A DNA stretch of 60,409 nucleotides from an uncultured Lachnospiraceae bacterium (GTDB taxonomy: Bacteria; Bacillota; Clostridia; Lachnospirales; Lachnospiraceae): NCBI GenBank assembly GCA_910588405.1, contig CAJUPT010000010.1:1-60409 (forward strand), written 5' to 3'. The position numbers were made by a program, and so were the translations under genes. Below the pieces are notes generated by a model. It saw only the letters and a list, made by a program, of their open reading frames with translations, was not told where the DNA came from and made no database searches. Shown one piece after another: positions 1-8,048 of this stretch; within the stretch, counting starts at the first letter, position 1; every line of letters begins with the position of its first letter.

Positions 1-99
1 GTGGACCGTAAGATCAAAGGGCATGACGTGAAACCGATGCTGTCCGCTTTCCCGGAGATTCAGGCGGAGCAGGAGAAGGGACTGGATTCCAGCGACTGA
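1..99 (+). CDS. 3' end of an unidentified gene (partial)
   Basis: An open frame runs from the window edge and stops with TGA at 97-99, giving the last 32 residues of a protein that begins outside the window. The visible tail is hydrophilic and rich in Lys, Glu and Asp, with no recognisable motif. It is followed after about 80 bases by a strong intrinsic terminator, which supports this being the true end of a transcription unit. I do not recognise the family. Confidence 0.5.
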   Translation: MDRKIKGHDVKPMLSAFPEIQAEQEKGLDSSD

Positions 100-180
100 T
101 TGCAGGAGTGCGATGGCACGGAGCAATCTACTTTCAAATTTGGCGACGTCTGTGTCAGCAGACATGTCCACTGAAATTCA

Positions 181-219
181 ACCGGCTGCCATGGATTACA
201 GCAGCCGGTTTTTGCTTTT
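181..219 (+). terminator. Rho-independent terminator
   Basis: A perfect 9-bp GC-rich stem (ACCGGCTGC at 181-189 with GCAGCCGGT at 201-209) has an 11-base loop and is followed by TTTTTGCTTTT. It ends the transcript of the partial gene at the window start. The rest of 100-414 holds no gene that I can support. Confidence 0.85.
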
Positions 220-414
220 ATGACCGACGGTTTTAATGTACTCTCGAAGTCTCGCAGTATCTGCTTTTGCGGCTGATTTTCCGAGGGTACATTTTATTGA
301 TATGGGGGAATGAATAAGAGGAATATATTTTGAATAAGGATAAGAAATATAAAAACCGTCCATACTATCCCCATATGATTGAATTCAGAAAAATATGAAC
401 GGACGGTGCATAAA

Positions 415-1212
415 ATGAGCGAATATAGTAAAAACGCTTCTTTAGGGAAGTGTCAGGAAGAAGGAAAACGTGAGAATAAGGACGCGGAAAGGAATGACGC
501 GGAAAGAGATATGGACAATCAGAAAGCCGAACAGGAGGTTGAGGAAAAGAAGGAGGAAACTTTATCGGAATACGGTCAGATGACGCTGGATGACAATGAG
601 CAGCGGCATAGAATTCATCTGCTGTCCATTATCGGAGAGGTGGAGGGCCATGAAAATATGGGCTCTGGCAGCAAGACCACGAAATATGAGCATGTGCTTC
701 CGCAGCTGGCGGCGCTGGAGGATGACCGAAAGATCGAAGGAATCTTGATTTTGCTAAACTGCTGCGGCGGCGACGTGGACGCGGGGCTGGCCATCGCGGA
801 GATGATCGCTTCCATGAGCAAGCCTACGGTTTCCCTGGTGCTGGGCGGCAGCCATTCCATCGGCGTTCCGCTGGCGGTGTCGGCCGATTATTCCTTTATC
901 GTGCCCACCGGTACGATGCTGGTCCATCCGGTGCGGATGAGCGGTATGGTGATCGGCGCGCCCCAGACCTATGAATATTTCCAGCGCATCCAGGACCGGA
1001 TTACCGGGTTTATCGCAGATCATTGCCGGGCAGACCAGCGGCGGCTGGAGCAGATGATGATGGAGACAGGGGAGCTGACAAAGGATCTGGGCACCATTCT
1101 GATCGGAGAGGATGCGGTGAGAGAGGGGTTGATTAACCAGGTGGGCGGTATCCGGGACGCATTGGACTATCTGTATGGGATGATCGAGGGGACATCGGAA
1201 GTAAACGGATAG
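415..1212 (+). CDS. tepA: ClpP-family serine protease, TepA-like (translocation-enhancing protein)
   Basis: The 265-residue protein belongs to the ClpP/crotonase-fold peptidase family (S14) and resembles Bacillus TepA, a cytoplasmic protease linked to protein export. After a charged, Glu/Lys-rich N-terminal tail of about 55 residues comes the ClpP fold. The probable triad is Ser148 (in LGGSHSIG), His171 (in MLVHPVR) and Asp224 (in LTKDLG). I chose ATG 415 because GGACGG sits 8 bases upstream; an in-frame TTG at 379 would add 12 residues but has no ribosome binding site. In Bacillus tepA lies next to spoIIIE; here an ftsK/spoIIIE gene lies 7 kb downstream, separated by inserted genes. The substrate is unknown. 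Confidence 0.85.
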   Translation: MSEYSKNASLGKCQEEGKRENKDAERNDAERDMDNQKAEQEVEEKKEETLSEYGQMTLDDNEQRHRIHLLSIIGEVEGHENMGSGSKTTKYEHVLPQLAALEDDRKIEGILILLNCCGGDVDAGLAIAEMIASMSKPTVSLVLGGSHSIGVPLAVSADYSFIVPTGTMLVHPVRMSGMVIGAPQTYEYFQRIQDRITGFIADHCRADQRRLEQMMMETGELTKDLGTILIGEDAVREGLINQVGGIRDALDYLYGMIEGTSEVNG

Positions 1213-1301
1213 AATAAAGATAAATTCAAAGAATCGGATAGAATTAAGATAGGGTTTAGGCGGCCCTTAACAGAGGATACTATAAAAAATAGGCAATACA
1301 A

Positions 1302-1357
1302 ACAGGGACCGATTGAGAAATGAGAGGTGATAAATCTTATTTTCTGTTGGTCCCTGT
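1302..1357 (-). terminator. Inverted repeat, possible terminator of the FIST/MCP operon
   Basis: ACAGGGACC (1302-1310) and GGTCCCTGT (1349-1357) form a perfect 9-bp stem around a 38-base loop. Read on the minus strand the second arm is followed by a T-rich stretch (TTTGTATTGCC then TATTTTTT), which fits a terminator downstream of the minus-strand chemoreceptor gene. The long loop makes this uncertain. Nothing else is supported in 1213-1439. Confidence 0.35.
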
Positions 1358-1439
1358 CCTGTCTGATAGGTCCTTTGCGTTTATGATATATGTTAGTACG
1401 CCGTCTGGTTTATATCTGGTAAATATTCCGGACAGTACA

Positions 1440-2390
1440 TCAGTAATCCGCCGGTTCCGTATCCTTTATAATCAGCGGAATCTGGGCCATCATATTGTCG
1501 ATATCCTCGAACATGGCGCTTTTGGTGGTTCCCAGGTTGCTTGCCCGTTTGATATGCTTGATGACCTCCTGGTACTGCTGCTTGATATCGTCAAAAAATT
1601 GGCAGACTGCCTGTAGTTCATTCTGAGAGTTGTCGATCACACCGGAGATTTCTTCCTGAACGGAAGTGGCGTTGTCCGCGGCCTCCGTGATTTTATGGAA
1701 CGAGTCATATGTATCGTTCACGGTTTCGATATTCCGTCCCAGTGCCTTTTCCGATGCCGAAATGCTGTCGTTCAGCTGATTGGCGCCACTTTCCACTTCA
1801 CTGACGCCGGTGTCTACCTCGCTGGCCAGTTCTTTGATTTCTTCCGCCAGTTCTCTTACTTTGGCGGCCACCACCGCGAAGCCTTTTCCTTCCTCGCCGG
1901 CTCTGGCTGCCTCAATGGCCGCGTTAATCGCCAGGATATTCGTCTCATCCGCGATGGATACGATTTTTTCCATGCACTGCTGGATCGCTGCCACCGCGTT
2001 CTGCAGCTGCTGGAAGGTCTGTTCCATAGCGCCATAGGTCTGCTCCACCTGTATGGAGGTGTCCTTTAATTCCTCTACTTGGTTCCGGGCTTCCGACACG
2101 GTCTGGGCAATATCGTCTTTCACCTGAGAAAATCGTCCGGCCGCATGGTTGATATTGGAAAAGGAAACGCCGAAATTTTGCAGTTTTGTATTGAAATGAT
2201 CTGCTTTTTTCAATACGTCCACAAAGGAGCTGTTTACCATACCCAGCTCAAACAGAGATTCCACTTCCTTGTTGATCAGATCTTTTTTATAGTCGTCCAA
2301 ACAGCGTATCACATGAAGAACCGGATAGAGACTTTGTTCCGTATGCCATGCCTGACCGGTTTTTTTGGGACCTTTTTTAGGGAATAACAT
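1440..2390 (-). CDS. Soluble methyl-accepting chemotaxis-type signalling protein
   Basis: This 316-residue protein carries the MCP cytoplasmic signalling hairpin, including the highly conserved tip AINAAIEAARAGEEGKGFAVV (about residues 154-174) between long heptad-rich helices. There is no signal peptide, transmembrane helix or HAMP domain, so it should be cytoplasmic. The N-terminal ~90 residues, a probable helical input domain, are not recognised. A strong GGAGGAGGG site precedes ATG 2390. The gene starts 14 bases after the stop of the FIST gene and is evidently co-transcribed with it. By family it would regulate a CheA kinase, but no che or flagellar genes are in the window. Confidence 0.9.
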   Translation of the reverse strand: MLFPKKGPKKTGQAWHTEQSLYPVLHVIRCLDDYKKDLINKEVESLFELGMVNSSFVDVLKKADHFNTKLQNFGVSFSNINHAAGRFSQVKDDIAQTVSEARNQVEELKDTSIQVEQTYGAMEQTFQQLQNAVAAIQQCMEKIVSIADETNILAINAAIEAARAGEEGKGFAVVAAKVRELAEEIKELASEVDTGVSEVESGANQLNDSISASEKALGRNIETVNDTYDSFHKITEAADNATSVQEEISGVIDNSQNELQAVCQFFDDIKQQYQEVIKHIKRASNLGTTKSAMFEDIDNMMAQIPLIIKDTEPADY

Positions 2391-2404
2391 AGTACCCTCC
2401 TCCT

Positions 2405-3460
2405 CTATTCAAATACGACACAGGTCATAGACTGGTTTACAAACTGGTTGTTGTAATGCTCCCCATATCCGATCAGACCGGCATGGTTGCCCAGGGCCGT
2501 CATCTCCTGCAGGTATTTTCCCATGTAGCCCCGATCGGTAAATAGTTTGTACCGGAACAGGCAGTTTACCGAGAATACGGCCGAACGTCGAGGGAAATCC
2601 GTACAAATCTTCTGTATGGTCTGCCGGGTGATGGCTTCGTAGTCGTCTAATTCCAGCAGGATTAGAACATCCGAGTCATTCACCTGACGGAAACAGGCCA
2701 GCGCATTGCCCGCCACTTCCTTGATGGAGATAATGCACATGTCATTTCCGTTAATTTTTCCGAAAGGATTCTGAAAAGTCTGTGTCAGGATTTCCTGATC
2801 CGTCACATGGAGAATATTTTGATATACCAGCTTGGCAGGCTGTCCGTTTAAAGCGCCAATGATATATCGGGCTCGGTCTGTTCGGGACGCGATGAAACGA
2901 TAGTTCCCGAGCTGGTGATAGATATTTTCCTTATAGGTTTTTACCCGGCCGTTCTGATTGCGGATCAGACCGTAGGCTACCGCATCCTGATAGACTTTTC
3001 CGTTTGCCGAAACCTTGCCGCCGTCGCCGGTTCCGCCGACCAACGAGATTTTTTTATTTCTCAGCACACTGTAGATGGTGGTCAGGACGCAGGCGTCGTT
3101 TCCCGTACAGAAATCGATGCATACCGTGTCTTGTTCGGAGCCGCGCACCGCCGCCAGATCTTCCTCGAGCCGCCGTATGTACTTTACAGGCATGGTGGAA
3201 ACCTGCTCCAGCACATTGGCCGCCACGCTGACGCCGCCTGAAAATGCTATAACGCCGACGCCTGATTCCACGATTTTGGTGTCGTAGCTCATGCCGATGC
3301 ATCCGATACTGGGAACTCCGGGATAAAGCTTCTCCAGTGCCTCTACATGCATTTCGAATTGATTGTTGTTGGATAACAGCATAATAAACTGGGGGCTGTT
3401 CAATCCGTGAACTGCCTCTGCCAGGTTCCCGCTCTGGCTCATGCCGTAAAATTGCCGCAT
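2405..3460 (-). CDS. FIST-domain sensory protein
   Basis: The 351-residue protein matches the FIST (F-box and intracellular signal transduction) architecture: an N-terminal FIST_N region with SIGCIGMSYDT and GGTGDGG motifs, then a FIST_C region (about 220-351) ending in a Gly-rich GLIGYGEHYN-like segment. FIST domains are thought to bind small ligands such as amino acids, ahead of signalling modules. I start it at ATG 3460 because GGAGGG lies about 11 bases upstream; the longer in-frame ATG at 3496 has no site. No membrane segment is visible. Its immediate co-transcription with a soluble MCP suggests that FIST supplies ligand sensing to that receptor. Confidence 0.88.
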   Translation of the reverse strand: MRQFYGMSQSGNLAEAVHGLNSPQFIMLLSNNNQFEMHVEALEKLYPGVPSIGCIGMSYDTKIVESGVGVIAFSGGVSVAANVLEQVSTMPVKYIRRLEEDLAAVRGSEQDTVCIDFCTGNDACVLTTIYSVLRNKKISLVGGTGDGGKVSANGKVYQDAVAYGLIRNQNGRVKTYKENIYHQLGNYRFIASRTDRARYIIGALNGQPAKLVYQNILHVTDQEILTQTFQNPFGKINGNDMCIISIKEVAGNALACFRQVNDSDVLILLELDDYEAITRQTIQKICTDFPRRSAVFSVNCLFRYKLFTDRGYMGKYLQEMTALGNHAGLIGYGEHYNNQFVNQSMTCVVFE

Positions 3461-3494
3461 ATTATCACATTCCCTCCGTATAATGATCTGGTCC

Positions 3495-3524
3495 ATTATA
3501 CTATGAAGGCAGGCTTTGCGTCAA
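3495..3524 (-). promoter_or_regulatory. Sigma-70-type promoter of the FIST/MCP operon
   Basis: On the minus strand, TTGACG (complement of 3519-3524), an 18-bp spacer and a perfect TATAAT (complement of 3495-3500) lie 35 bases upstream of the FIST start codon. Confidence 0.75.
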
Positions 3525-3555
3525 TGGAATAAGGAAAAATCATAAGCCGTGATAA

Positions 3556-4158
3556 TCATGAGCCGTAAACGCGTACCCGCAGAGGAATCCCCATGTTTTC
3601 CGCCAGCCTGCGGCAGGCTTCGATCTGATCCTCCGAAATCACGTCCACTACGGAGAATTTCACCTGGGGAATCTGTTTCTTCGCTTCTCTGGCAAATTCC
3701 AGCATCGCCTGAAAGGCACTGTCAAAATCCGGAAGGCAGAGCTTGTAATAGGATTCGCTGTCCGGCGCGTTCAGACTGATGGAGACACAGTCGATGTGCC
3801 TGGCCAGAAGCGGGACAATATCTTTTTTGTTGATCAGGTTTCCCAGTCCGTTTGTATTGAGCCGCAGTTTTATATGGGGATACAAAGCTTTCATATACGC
3901 GGCCGTTTCAAGAAGCAGCTCCAGGGCGCAGGCGGGCTCTCCGTATCCGCAGAATACCAGTTCCTGATACTCTCTGAAATCAAACTGGTCGACGGCTGCT
4001 TTCACCTCGGCCCAGTCAGGGTCCTTCTGATGCCACAAAGTCCGGGCACTGCCCAGCCCGTCGCCGGTATTGCGGATGCAGAAGGTACAATGGCAGCAGC
4101 ACTGGTTGGTCAGATTTGCGTAGACGGCGTTTCCGTATTCATATAAGATATCGGCCAT
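3556..4158 (-). CDS. TatD-linked radical SAM protein
   Basis: This 200-residue protein has the radical SAM cluster motif CX3CX2C (within NQCCCHCTFC, about residues 15-24), a GYGEPA segment that fits the SAM-binding GGE region, and LRLNTNGLG and VSISLNAP strands of the barrel. It resembles the short radical SAM proteins usually encoded beside or fused to TatD nuclease genes; no tatD is nearby here. ATG 4158 is chosen because GGAGGA sits 7 bases upstream; the longer start would lie on that site. It is divergent from the MocR regulator. The substrate is unknown. The short length (no C-terminal SPASM domain) is normal for the group. Confidence 0.8.
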   Translation of the reverse strand: MADILYEYGNAVYANLTNQCCCHCTFCIRNTGDGLGSARTLWHQKDPDWAEVKAAVDQFDFREYQELVFCGYGEPACALELLLETAAYMKALYPHIKLRLNTNGLGNLINKKDIVPLLARHIDCVSISLNAPDSESYYKLCLPDFDSAFQAMLEFAREAKKQIPQVKFSVVDVISEDQIEACRRLAENMGIPLRVRVYGS

Positions 4159-4260
4159 AGGATTCTCCTCCATATTTTTTGATGTATGTCCGTAGTCTCA
4201 TGATATCTGAGAGATTCGGAATGCTTCACTTTAAGGAGCTTTATTGTTTGACAGTTGATT

Positions 4261-4328
4261 GCGTCAGAATCGAAGACGACTTGGTTTGACGCGGTATTGT
4301 TGACTTGACGATTCCTTTCATTTAGAAT
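4261..4328 (+). promoter_or_regulatory. Promoter and possible operator of the MocR-type regulator
   Basis: TTGACT (4300-4305), a 17-bp spacer and TAGAAT (4323-4328) form a plausible promoter for the gene at 4386. Just upstream lies an inverted repeat GCGTCA (4261-4266) / TGACGC (4287-4292) in a stretch with several TTGAC-like words. Because the two genes are divergent and MocR proteins usually bind beside their own promoter, this repeat is a candidate operator. That assignment is inference. Confidence 0.45.
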
Positions 4329-4385
4329 AAAATAAATTTGTCTTAAATAAAATAGTCAAAAATATAAATTTTTCAGAGGACAGTT

Positions 4386-5705
4386 ATGGCCGTAGTGTGG
4401 AGTGACGAAAAGATTCCCCGGTACCTTCAGGTATATCAGTATTATAAAGATTTGATTGTGGCAGGGAAGCTGCCGCCGGGCACGAAAATGCCGTCAGTGC
4501 GGTTGTGCGCCGCCCAATTGCAGGTAAGCAGAACGACGGCGGAATCGGCCTACATGTATCTGGCTGCCGACGGCTATATCATATCCAGGCCCCAGAGTGG
4601 CTTTTATGTCACCGGCAGAGGACGGAATGAGCAGAAAAACCAGGACAGACAGACTGACGGAAAGAAAGGGAGGCGTGAGATTTTATACCCCTTTGCCTCC
4701 TCGGCGCTTGATCAGGAAAGCTTTGATTTTGGATTGTGGCGCAGGTATGTGAAAAGTGCGCTGCGCCAGGATGAGCGGCTTTTGTCCTACGGCGAGCCCC
4801 AGGGTGAATATGAGCTGCGGGAAGCCATCTGCCGCTACCTGTCTGAGAACAGAAGCGCCGTGTGTAAGCCGGAGGATGTGATCGTGGGAGCGGGCGTTCA
4901 GAGCCTTCTGCATATTTTATGTCCTTTGCTGGGAAACCGGAAGAAGGTATTTGTCCGGAATCCACGTTTCAGGCAGGGCTCCGCCGTGTTTCAGGATCAT
5001 GGGTTTGAGCGGTGCGATTCCCCTGAGGCGGCGGATGTGCTGTATATTACCCCGTCCCAGATGACCAGATGGGGCGATGTGATGCCGGTAGCAGAGCGGA
5101 TGGAGCTGATCCGGACGTCGGAGCAGAGGGGACAGCTGATTATCGAGGACGATTATGACAGCGAGTTCCGATATATGAACCGGCCCACGCCCTGCCTGCA
5201 GGGATTGGCGGGAGGGGAGCAGGTGGTTTACATCAGTACCTTTTCCAAGCTGCTGCTGCCGTCGATCCGTATCAGTTTTATGATTCTTCCCTCCAGCCTG
5301 CGGGAAGCTTATCAGATAAGAAGGGATTTGTATAACCAGACCGCTTCCAAAACGGAGCAGATCGCCCTCTGTCAGTTCATCCGGGACGGCCATCTGGGCA
5401 GCCAGATCAGAAAAGCGAAACGGCTGTATACCGGAAAAGCCAGGCAGCTTAGCGAGACGATTGAGGATGTTTTTGCCGGGGAAGCGAAAGCGGTGATGGG
5501 ACAGGCCGGATTTTATATTCAGATGGAGCTTGCCTCACCGTTTTCATTGGAAGAGCTGGCCGTTCGGGCAGAGGAAGCCGGTATTTCGCTGGTTCCCATG
5601 GAGGCGGATGGAACGGTGAAGAAATTTTTGCTCTCCTGCTCCTGCGTGCCGGCTGATTCTTACCGGACAGCTCTTCTGCTTTTAAAAGAAGCATGGAAAT
5701 CGTAG
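4386..5705 (+). CDS. MocR-family regulator (GntR winged helix fused to PLP aminotransferase fold)
   Basis: This 439-residue protein has an N-terminal GntR-type winged helix (about 10-80; PPGTKMPSVRLCAAQLQVSRTT region) and, after a charged linker, a class I/II aminotransferase-like domain (about 110-439). Lys288 in YISTFSKLLLPS is the expected PLP-binding lysine, preceded by the IIEDDYDSEFRY segment that contacts the cofactor ring. MocR proteins use PLP or a PLP-amino acid adduct to control transcription, as PdxR and GabR do. It is divergent from the radical SAM gene. A vitamin B6 transport/kinase pair lies 23 kb away, so regulation of B6 genes is possible but not shown. Confidence 0.9.
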   Translation: MAVVWSDEKIPRYLQVYQYYKDLIVAGKLPPGTKMPSVRLCAAQLQVSRTTAESAYMYLAADGYIISRPQSGFYVTGRGRNEQKNQDRQTDGKKGRREILYPFASSALDQESFDFGLWRRYVKSALRQDERLLSYGEPQGEYELREAICRYLSENRSAVCKPEDVIVGAGVQSLLHILCPLLGNRKKVFVRNPRFRQGSAVFQDHGFERCDSPEAADVLYITPSQMTRWGDVMPVAERMELIRTSEQRGQLIIEDDYDSEFRYMNRPTPCLQGLAGGEQVVYISTFSKLLLPSIRISFMILPSSLREAYQIRRDLYNQTASKTEQIALCQFIRDGHLGSQIRKAKRLYTGKARQLSETIEDVFAGEAKAVMGQAGFYIQMELASPFSLEELAVRAEEAGISLVPMEADGTVKKFLLSCSCVPADSYRTALLLLKEAWKS

Positions 5706-5786
5706 AAATGGGTAACTGGACATATGTTCTGTCCTGTGCTATAATTTCCCATGGCAAGGAATCCTGGCGGAGAAGGGAGGGCGCTG

Positions 5787-8048
5787 ATGGAAAAGCGAAA
5801 AAGAATCATTTACATTGGAATCGTATGTCTGATTCTGTTATGGGTGGCACTGTCTGCGGATCAAGACCGTTATCGCAGGGAATTTAACTATGCGACGCTG
5901 AGGCGGTTTCATCAGGATTCTCTGACGGCGGATGAGAACAGCGAATACGACGGCCCTCTGGCAGCTACGCCGGAAATCAGCCTTCCTCCGGGCCGTTATG
6001 TGGTTAAAATCCATTATGACACGGATACGGATGACAATACCTTTTTTATCACCTCGGAAAATGAGGCTTTTGAGAATATAGAAGGGATTCTTCTGTCAGC
6101 GCCGGCCTGCCGCGAGCTGACGATCGATCCGGATAAAAACGGAAGGAATCTGACCGTCTGTACGTATTATAATGGGACGGGCCGGCTTTCCATGAAAAAT
6201 ATCGTCATCGAGTCGGAGGGCACGGTCTGTACCGACCGGTTTGCCGTCGGACTGACGGCATTGCTTTTACTGGCGGTATGGGTCTGGCTGGACCGGAAAA
6301 ACAGCCCGGCGAAAAAGGTCTATCTTTGGATTCTGGCGCTTGGTTTTTTGTCCACCCTGCCCTTTTTCAACAGTTATCTGACAAAGGGGCATGATATGAC
6401 CTTTCATCTGGCACGGATCGAGGAGATTTATGCCGGGCTTAAGGAGGGTCAGTTTCCTGTGTATCTTCAGCCGGACGCTCTGGGGGGATACGGCTATGGG
6501 GCGCCTCTTTTGTATCCCCAGTTGTTTTTGTATGCGCCGGCACTGCTGCGGATGGCGGGGGTATCGATGGTGACGGCCGTGGGTATTTTCCTGCTGGCCG
6601 TTAATCTGGCTACGGCCGGTATCATGTATTTCAGCGCGCGCCGGATGCTTTCTTCCGGATTTGCGGCGTATAGTTCAAGTCTTTTTTATACATTTGCCAT
6701 GTACCGTCTGATTAATCAATGCACCCGTTTCGCCCTTGGAGAACTGCTGGCTATGGTGTTTCTGCCGCTGGCGGTCTATGGTTTGTATGAGGTTTTGTGC
6801 GGCGATTCGAAGAAATGGTATTGGCTGACTGCCGCATGCTGCGGCGTGCTGCAAAGTCATGTGATTTCCACCGTGTTTACGGTGATGATCATCGTTATTT
6901 TTTGTCTGGTTTTCGTCAGACGGCTGTTCCTGGAACGGCGGTTTTTTGTGTTGCTGAAAGCGGGGCTTTGGACTGTGGCTCTGAATCTCTGGTTTCTTGT
7001 ACCGTTTTTGGAGATGTTCCGGGAAGAGCTGCATACCACTTCCTTGCAGCTGCAGTTTGAGAACATTGCGCTGTCATTTCTGCAGCTGTTTCAGGTATTT
7101 CCGTTAAGCCGGGGAGATACCAGTTTTGTGGGAGAAACGCTGAATGGCAAAATGCCCTTAAATATCGGGATTGCCCTGCTCTTTTTTTCCGCCTGCTGCC
7201 TGTACGGGCTGGCCGTGGGGGAGTACCGGAAGGAGAAAAGAATGCCGGCGCTCTGTCTGGGTCTGGGCATATTGTTTTCCTTGATGGCTACCCAGTGGTT
7301 TCCCTGGAGCGCCCTGTTTCGAATACCGGTTCTGGCAAAGCTGTTTTCCTTTTTCCAGTTTCCCTGGCGGTTTCTTTCCTGTGCCGCCGTATTTCTGGCA
7401 TTTAGCGCCGGGGCGGGAGCCTGCTGGCTAGGGAACCGGCTGAAGGATTCCGGCGGGGTTTTGCTGGCCGCGTTGATTTTTGCCCTGCTGCCGGCGGGGT
7501 ATTATATGGATGATCTGTCCCGGGGCGACCTCTTTTTGATGAAGGAGGAGGCGGCCGGCTGTGACGATATCGCAGGCGGCGAGTATCTGTATGAAGGTAC
7601 GGATCAGGCTGCCGTGAGGGCCCGGCCGCCGGTGCCGCTGTCGGAAAACGGCGGGTTTGCGGTGAAGGAATATGAAAAGCTGGGGACCCATATGCGCATG
7701 GAATACAGCCTGTCAGGAACGGAAGAAGCGGAAGTGGAGCTGGCGGCTTTGTACTACCCGGGGTATGAGATTGTATACCGGGACGGATCGGACGAAACCG
7801 GTCAAAAGGGGCACAGGCTCACCGGATATGCGGGGAGGAACCACCTTCTGACAGTGCTTGTTCCGCCGGGGAACGGACTGCTGATCTGCAGGTATCGGGG
7901 ACAGGCGTTGTGGAGATGGAGTCTGTTTGCCAGTCTGGCCGCACTGGTCGTTTTTGGCAGCGTGTTATGGGCAGAATATAAGAATGTATCAGTTTTTAAA
8001 AGCTTATTGATGATGAGGAACAGGAGGCATATGCATGGCAGCCAGTAA
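5787..8048 (+). CDS. Large polytopic membrane protein, GT-C glycosyltransferase-like
   Basis: The 753-residue protein has one N-terminal membrane segment, an extracytoplasmic beta-rich segment (about 30-145), roughly ten further hydrophobic segments between 155 and 590, and a C-terminal soluble region closed by a last membrane helix near 720-740. The GHDMTFHLARIEEIYAGLKEG motif after the third segment and the LGGYGYGAPLLYPQLFLYAP stretch resemble the 6-pyruvoyl-tetrahydropterin-synthase-related/YfhO-like GT-C superfamily, whose members move sugars from polyprenyl-phosphate donors. ATG 5787 is chosen because GGGAGG lies 6 bases upstream. Its end overlaps the start of ftsK by 14 bases, suggesting one transcript. 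The substrate is unknown. Confidence 0.75.
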   Translation: MEKRKRIIYIGIVCLILLWVALSADQDRYRREFNYATLRRFHQDSLTADENSEYDGPLAATPEISLPPGRYVVKIHYDTDTDDNTFFITSENEAFENIEGILLSAPACRELTIDPDKNGRNLTVCTYYNGTGRLSMKNIVIESEGTVCTDRFAVGLTALLLLAVWVWLDRKNSPAKKVYLWILALGFLSTLPFFNSYLTKGHDMTFHLARIEEIYAGLKEGQFPVYLQPDALGGYGYGAPLLYPQLFLYAPALLRMAGVSMVTAVGIFLLAVNLATAGIMYFSARRMLSSGFAAYSSSLFYTFAMYRLINQCTRFALGELLAMVFLPLAVYGLYEVLCGDSKKWYWLTAACCGVLQSHVISTVFTVMIIVIFCLVFVRRLFLERRFFVLLKAGLWTVALNLWFLVPFLEMFREELHTTSLQLQFENIALSFLQLFQVFPLSRGDTSFVGETLNGKMPLNIGIALLFFSACCLYGLAVGEYRKEKRMPALCLGLGILFSLMATQWFPWSALFRIPVLAKLFSFFQFPWRFLSCAAVFLAFSAGAGACWLGNRLKDSGGVLLAALIFALLPAGYYMDDLSRGDLFLMKEEAAGCDDIAGGEYLYEGTDQAAVRARPPVPLSENGGFAVKEYEKLGTHMRMEYSLSGTEEAEVELAALYYPGYEIVYRDGSDETGQKGHRLTGYAGRNHLLTVLVPPGNGLLICRYRGQALWRWSLFASLAALVVFGSVLWAEYKNVSVFKSLLMMRNRRHMHGSQ

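Noticed and set aside
1320..1616. 98-residue plus-strand frame after tepA
   Set aside because: It overlaps the chemoreceptor gene on the other strand for most of its length and lacks a ribosome binding site.
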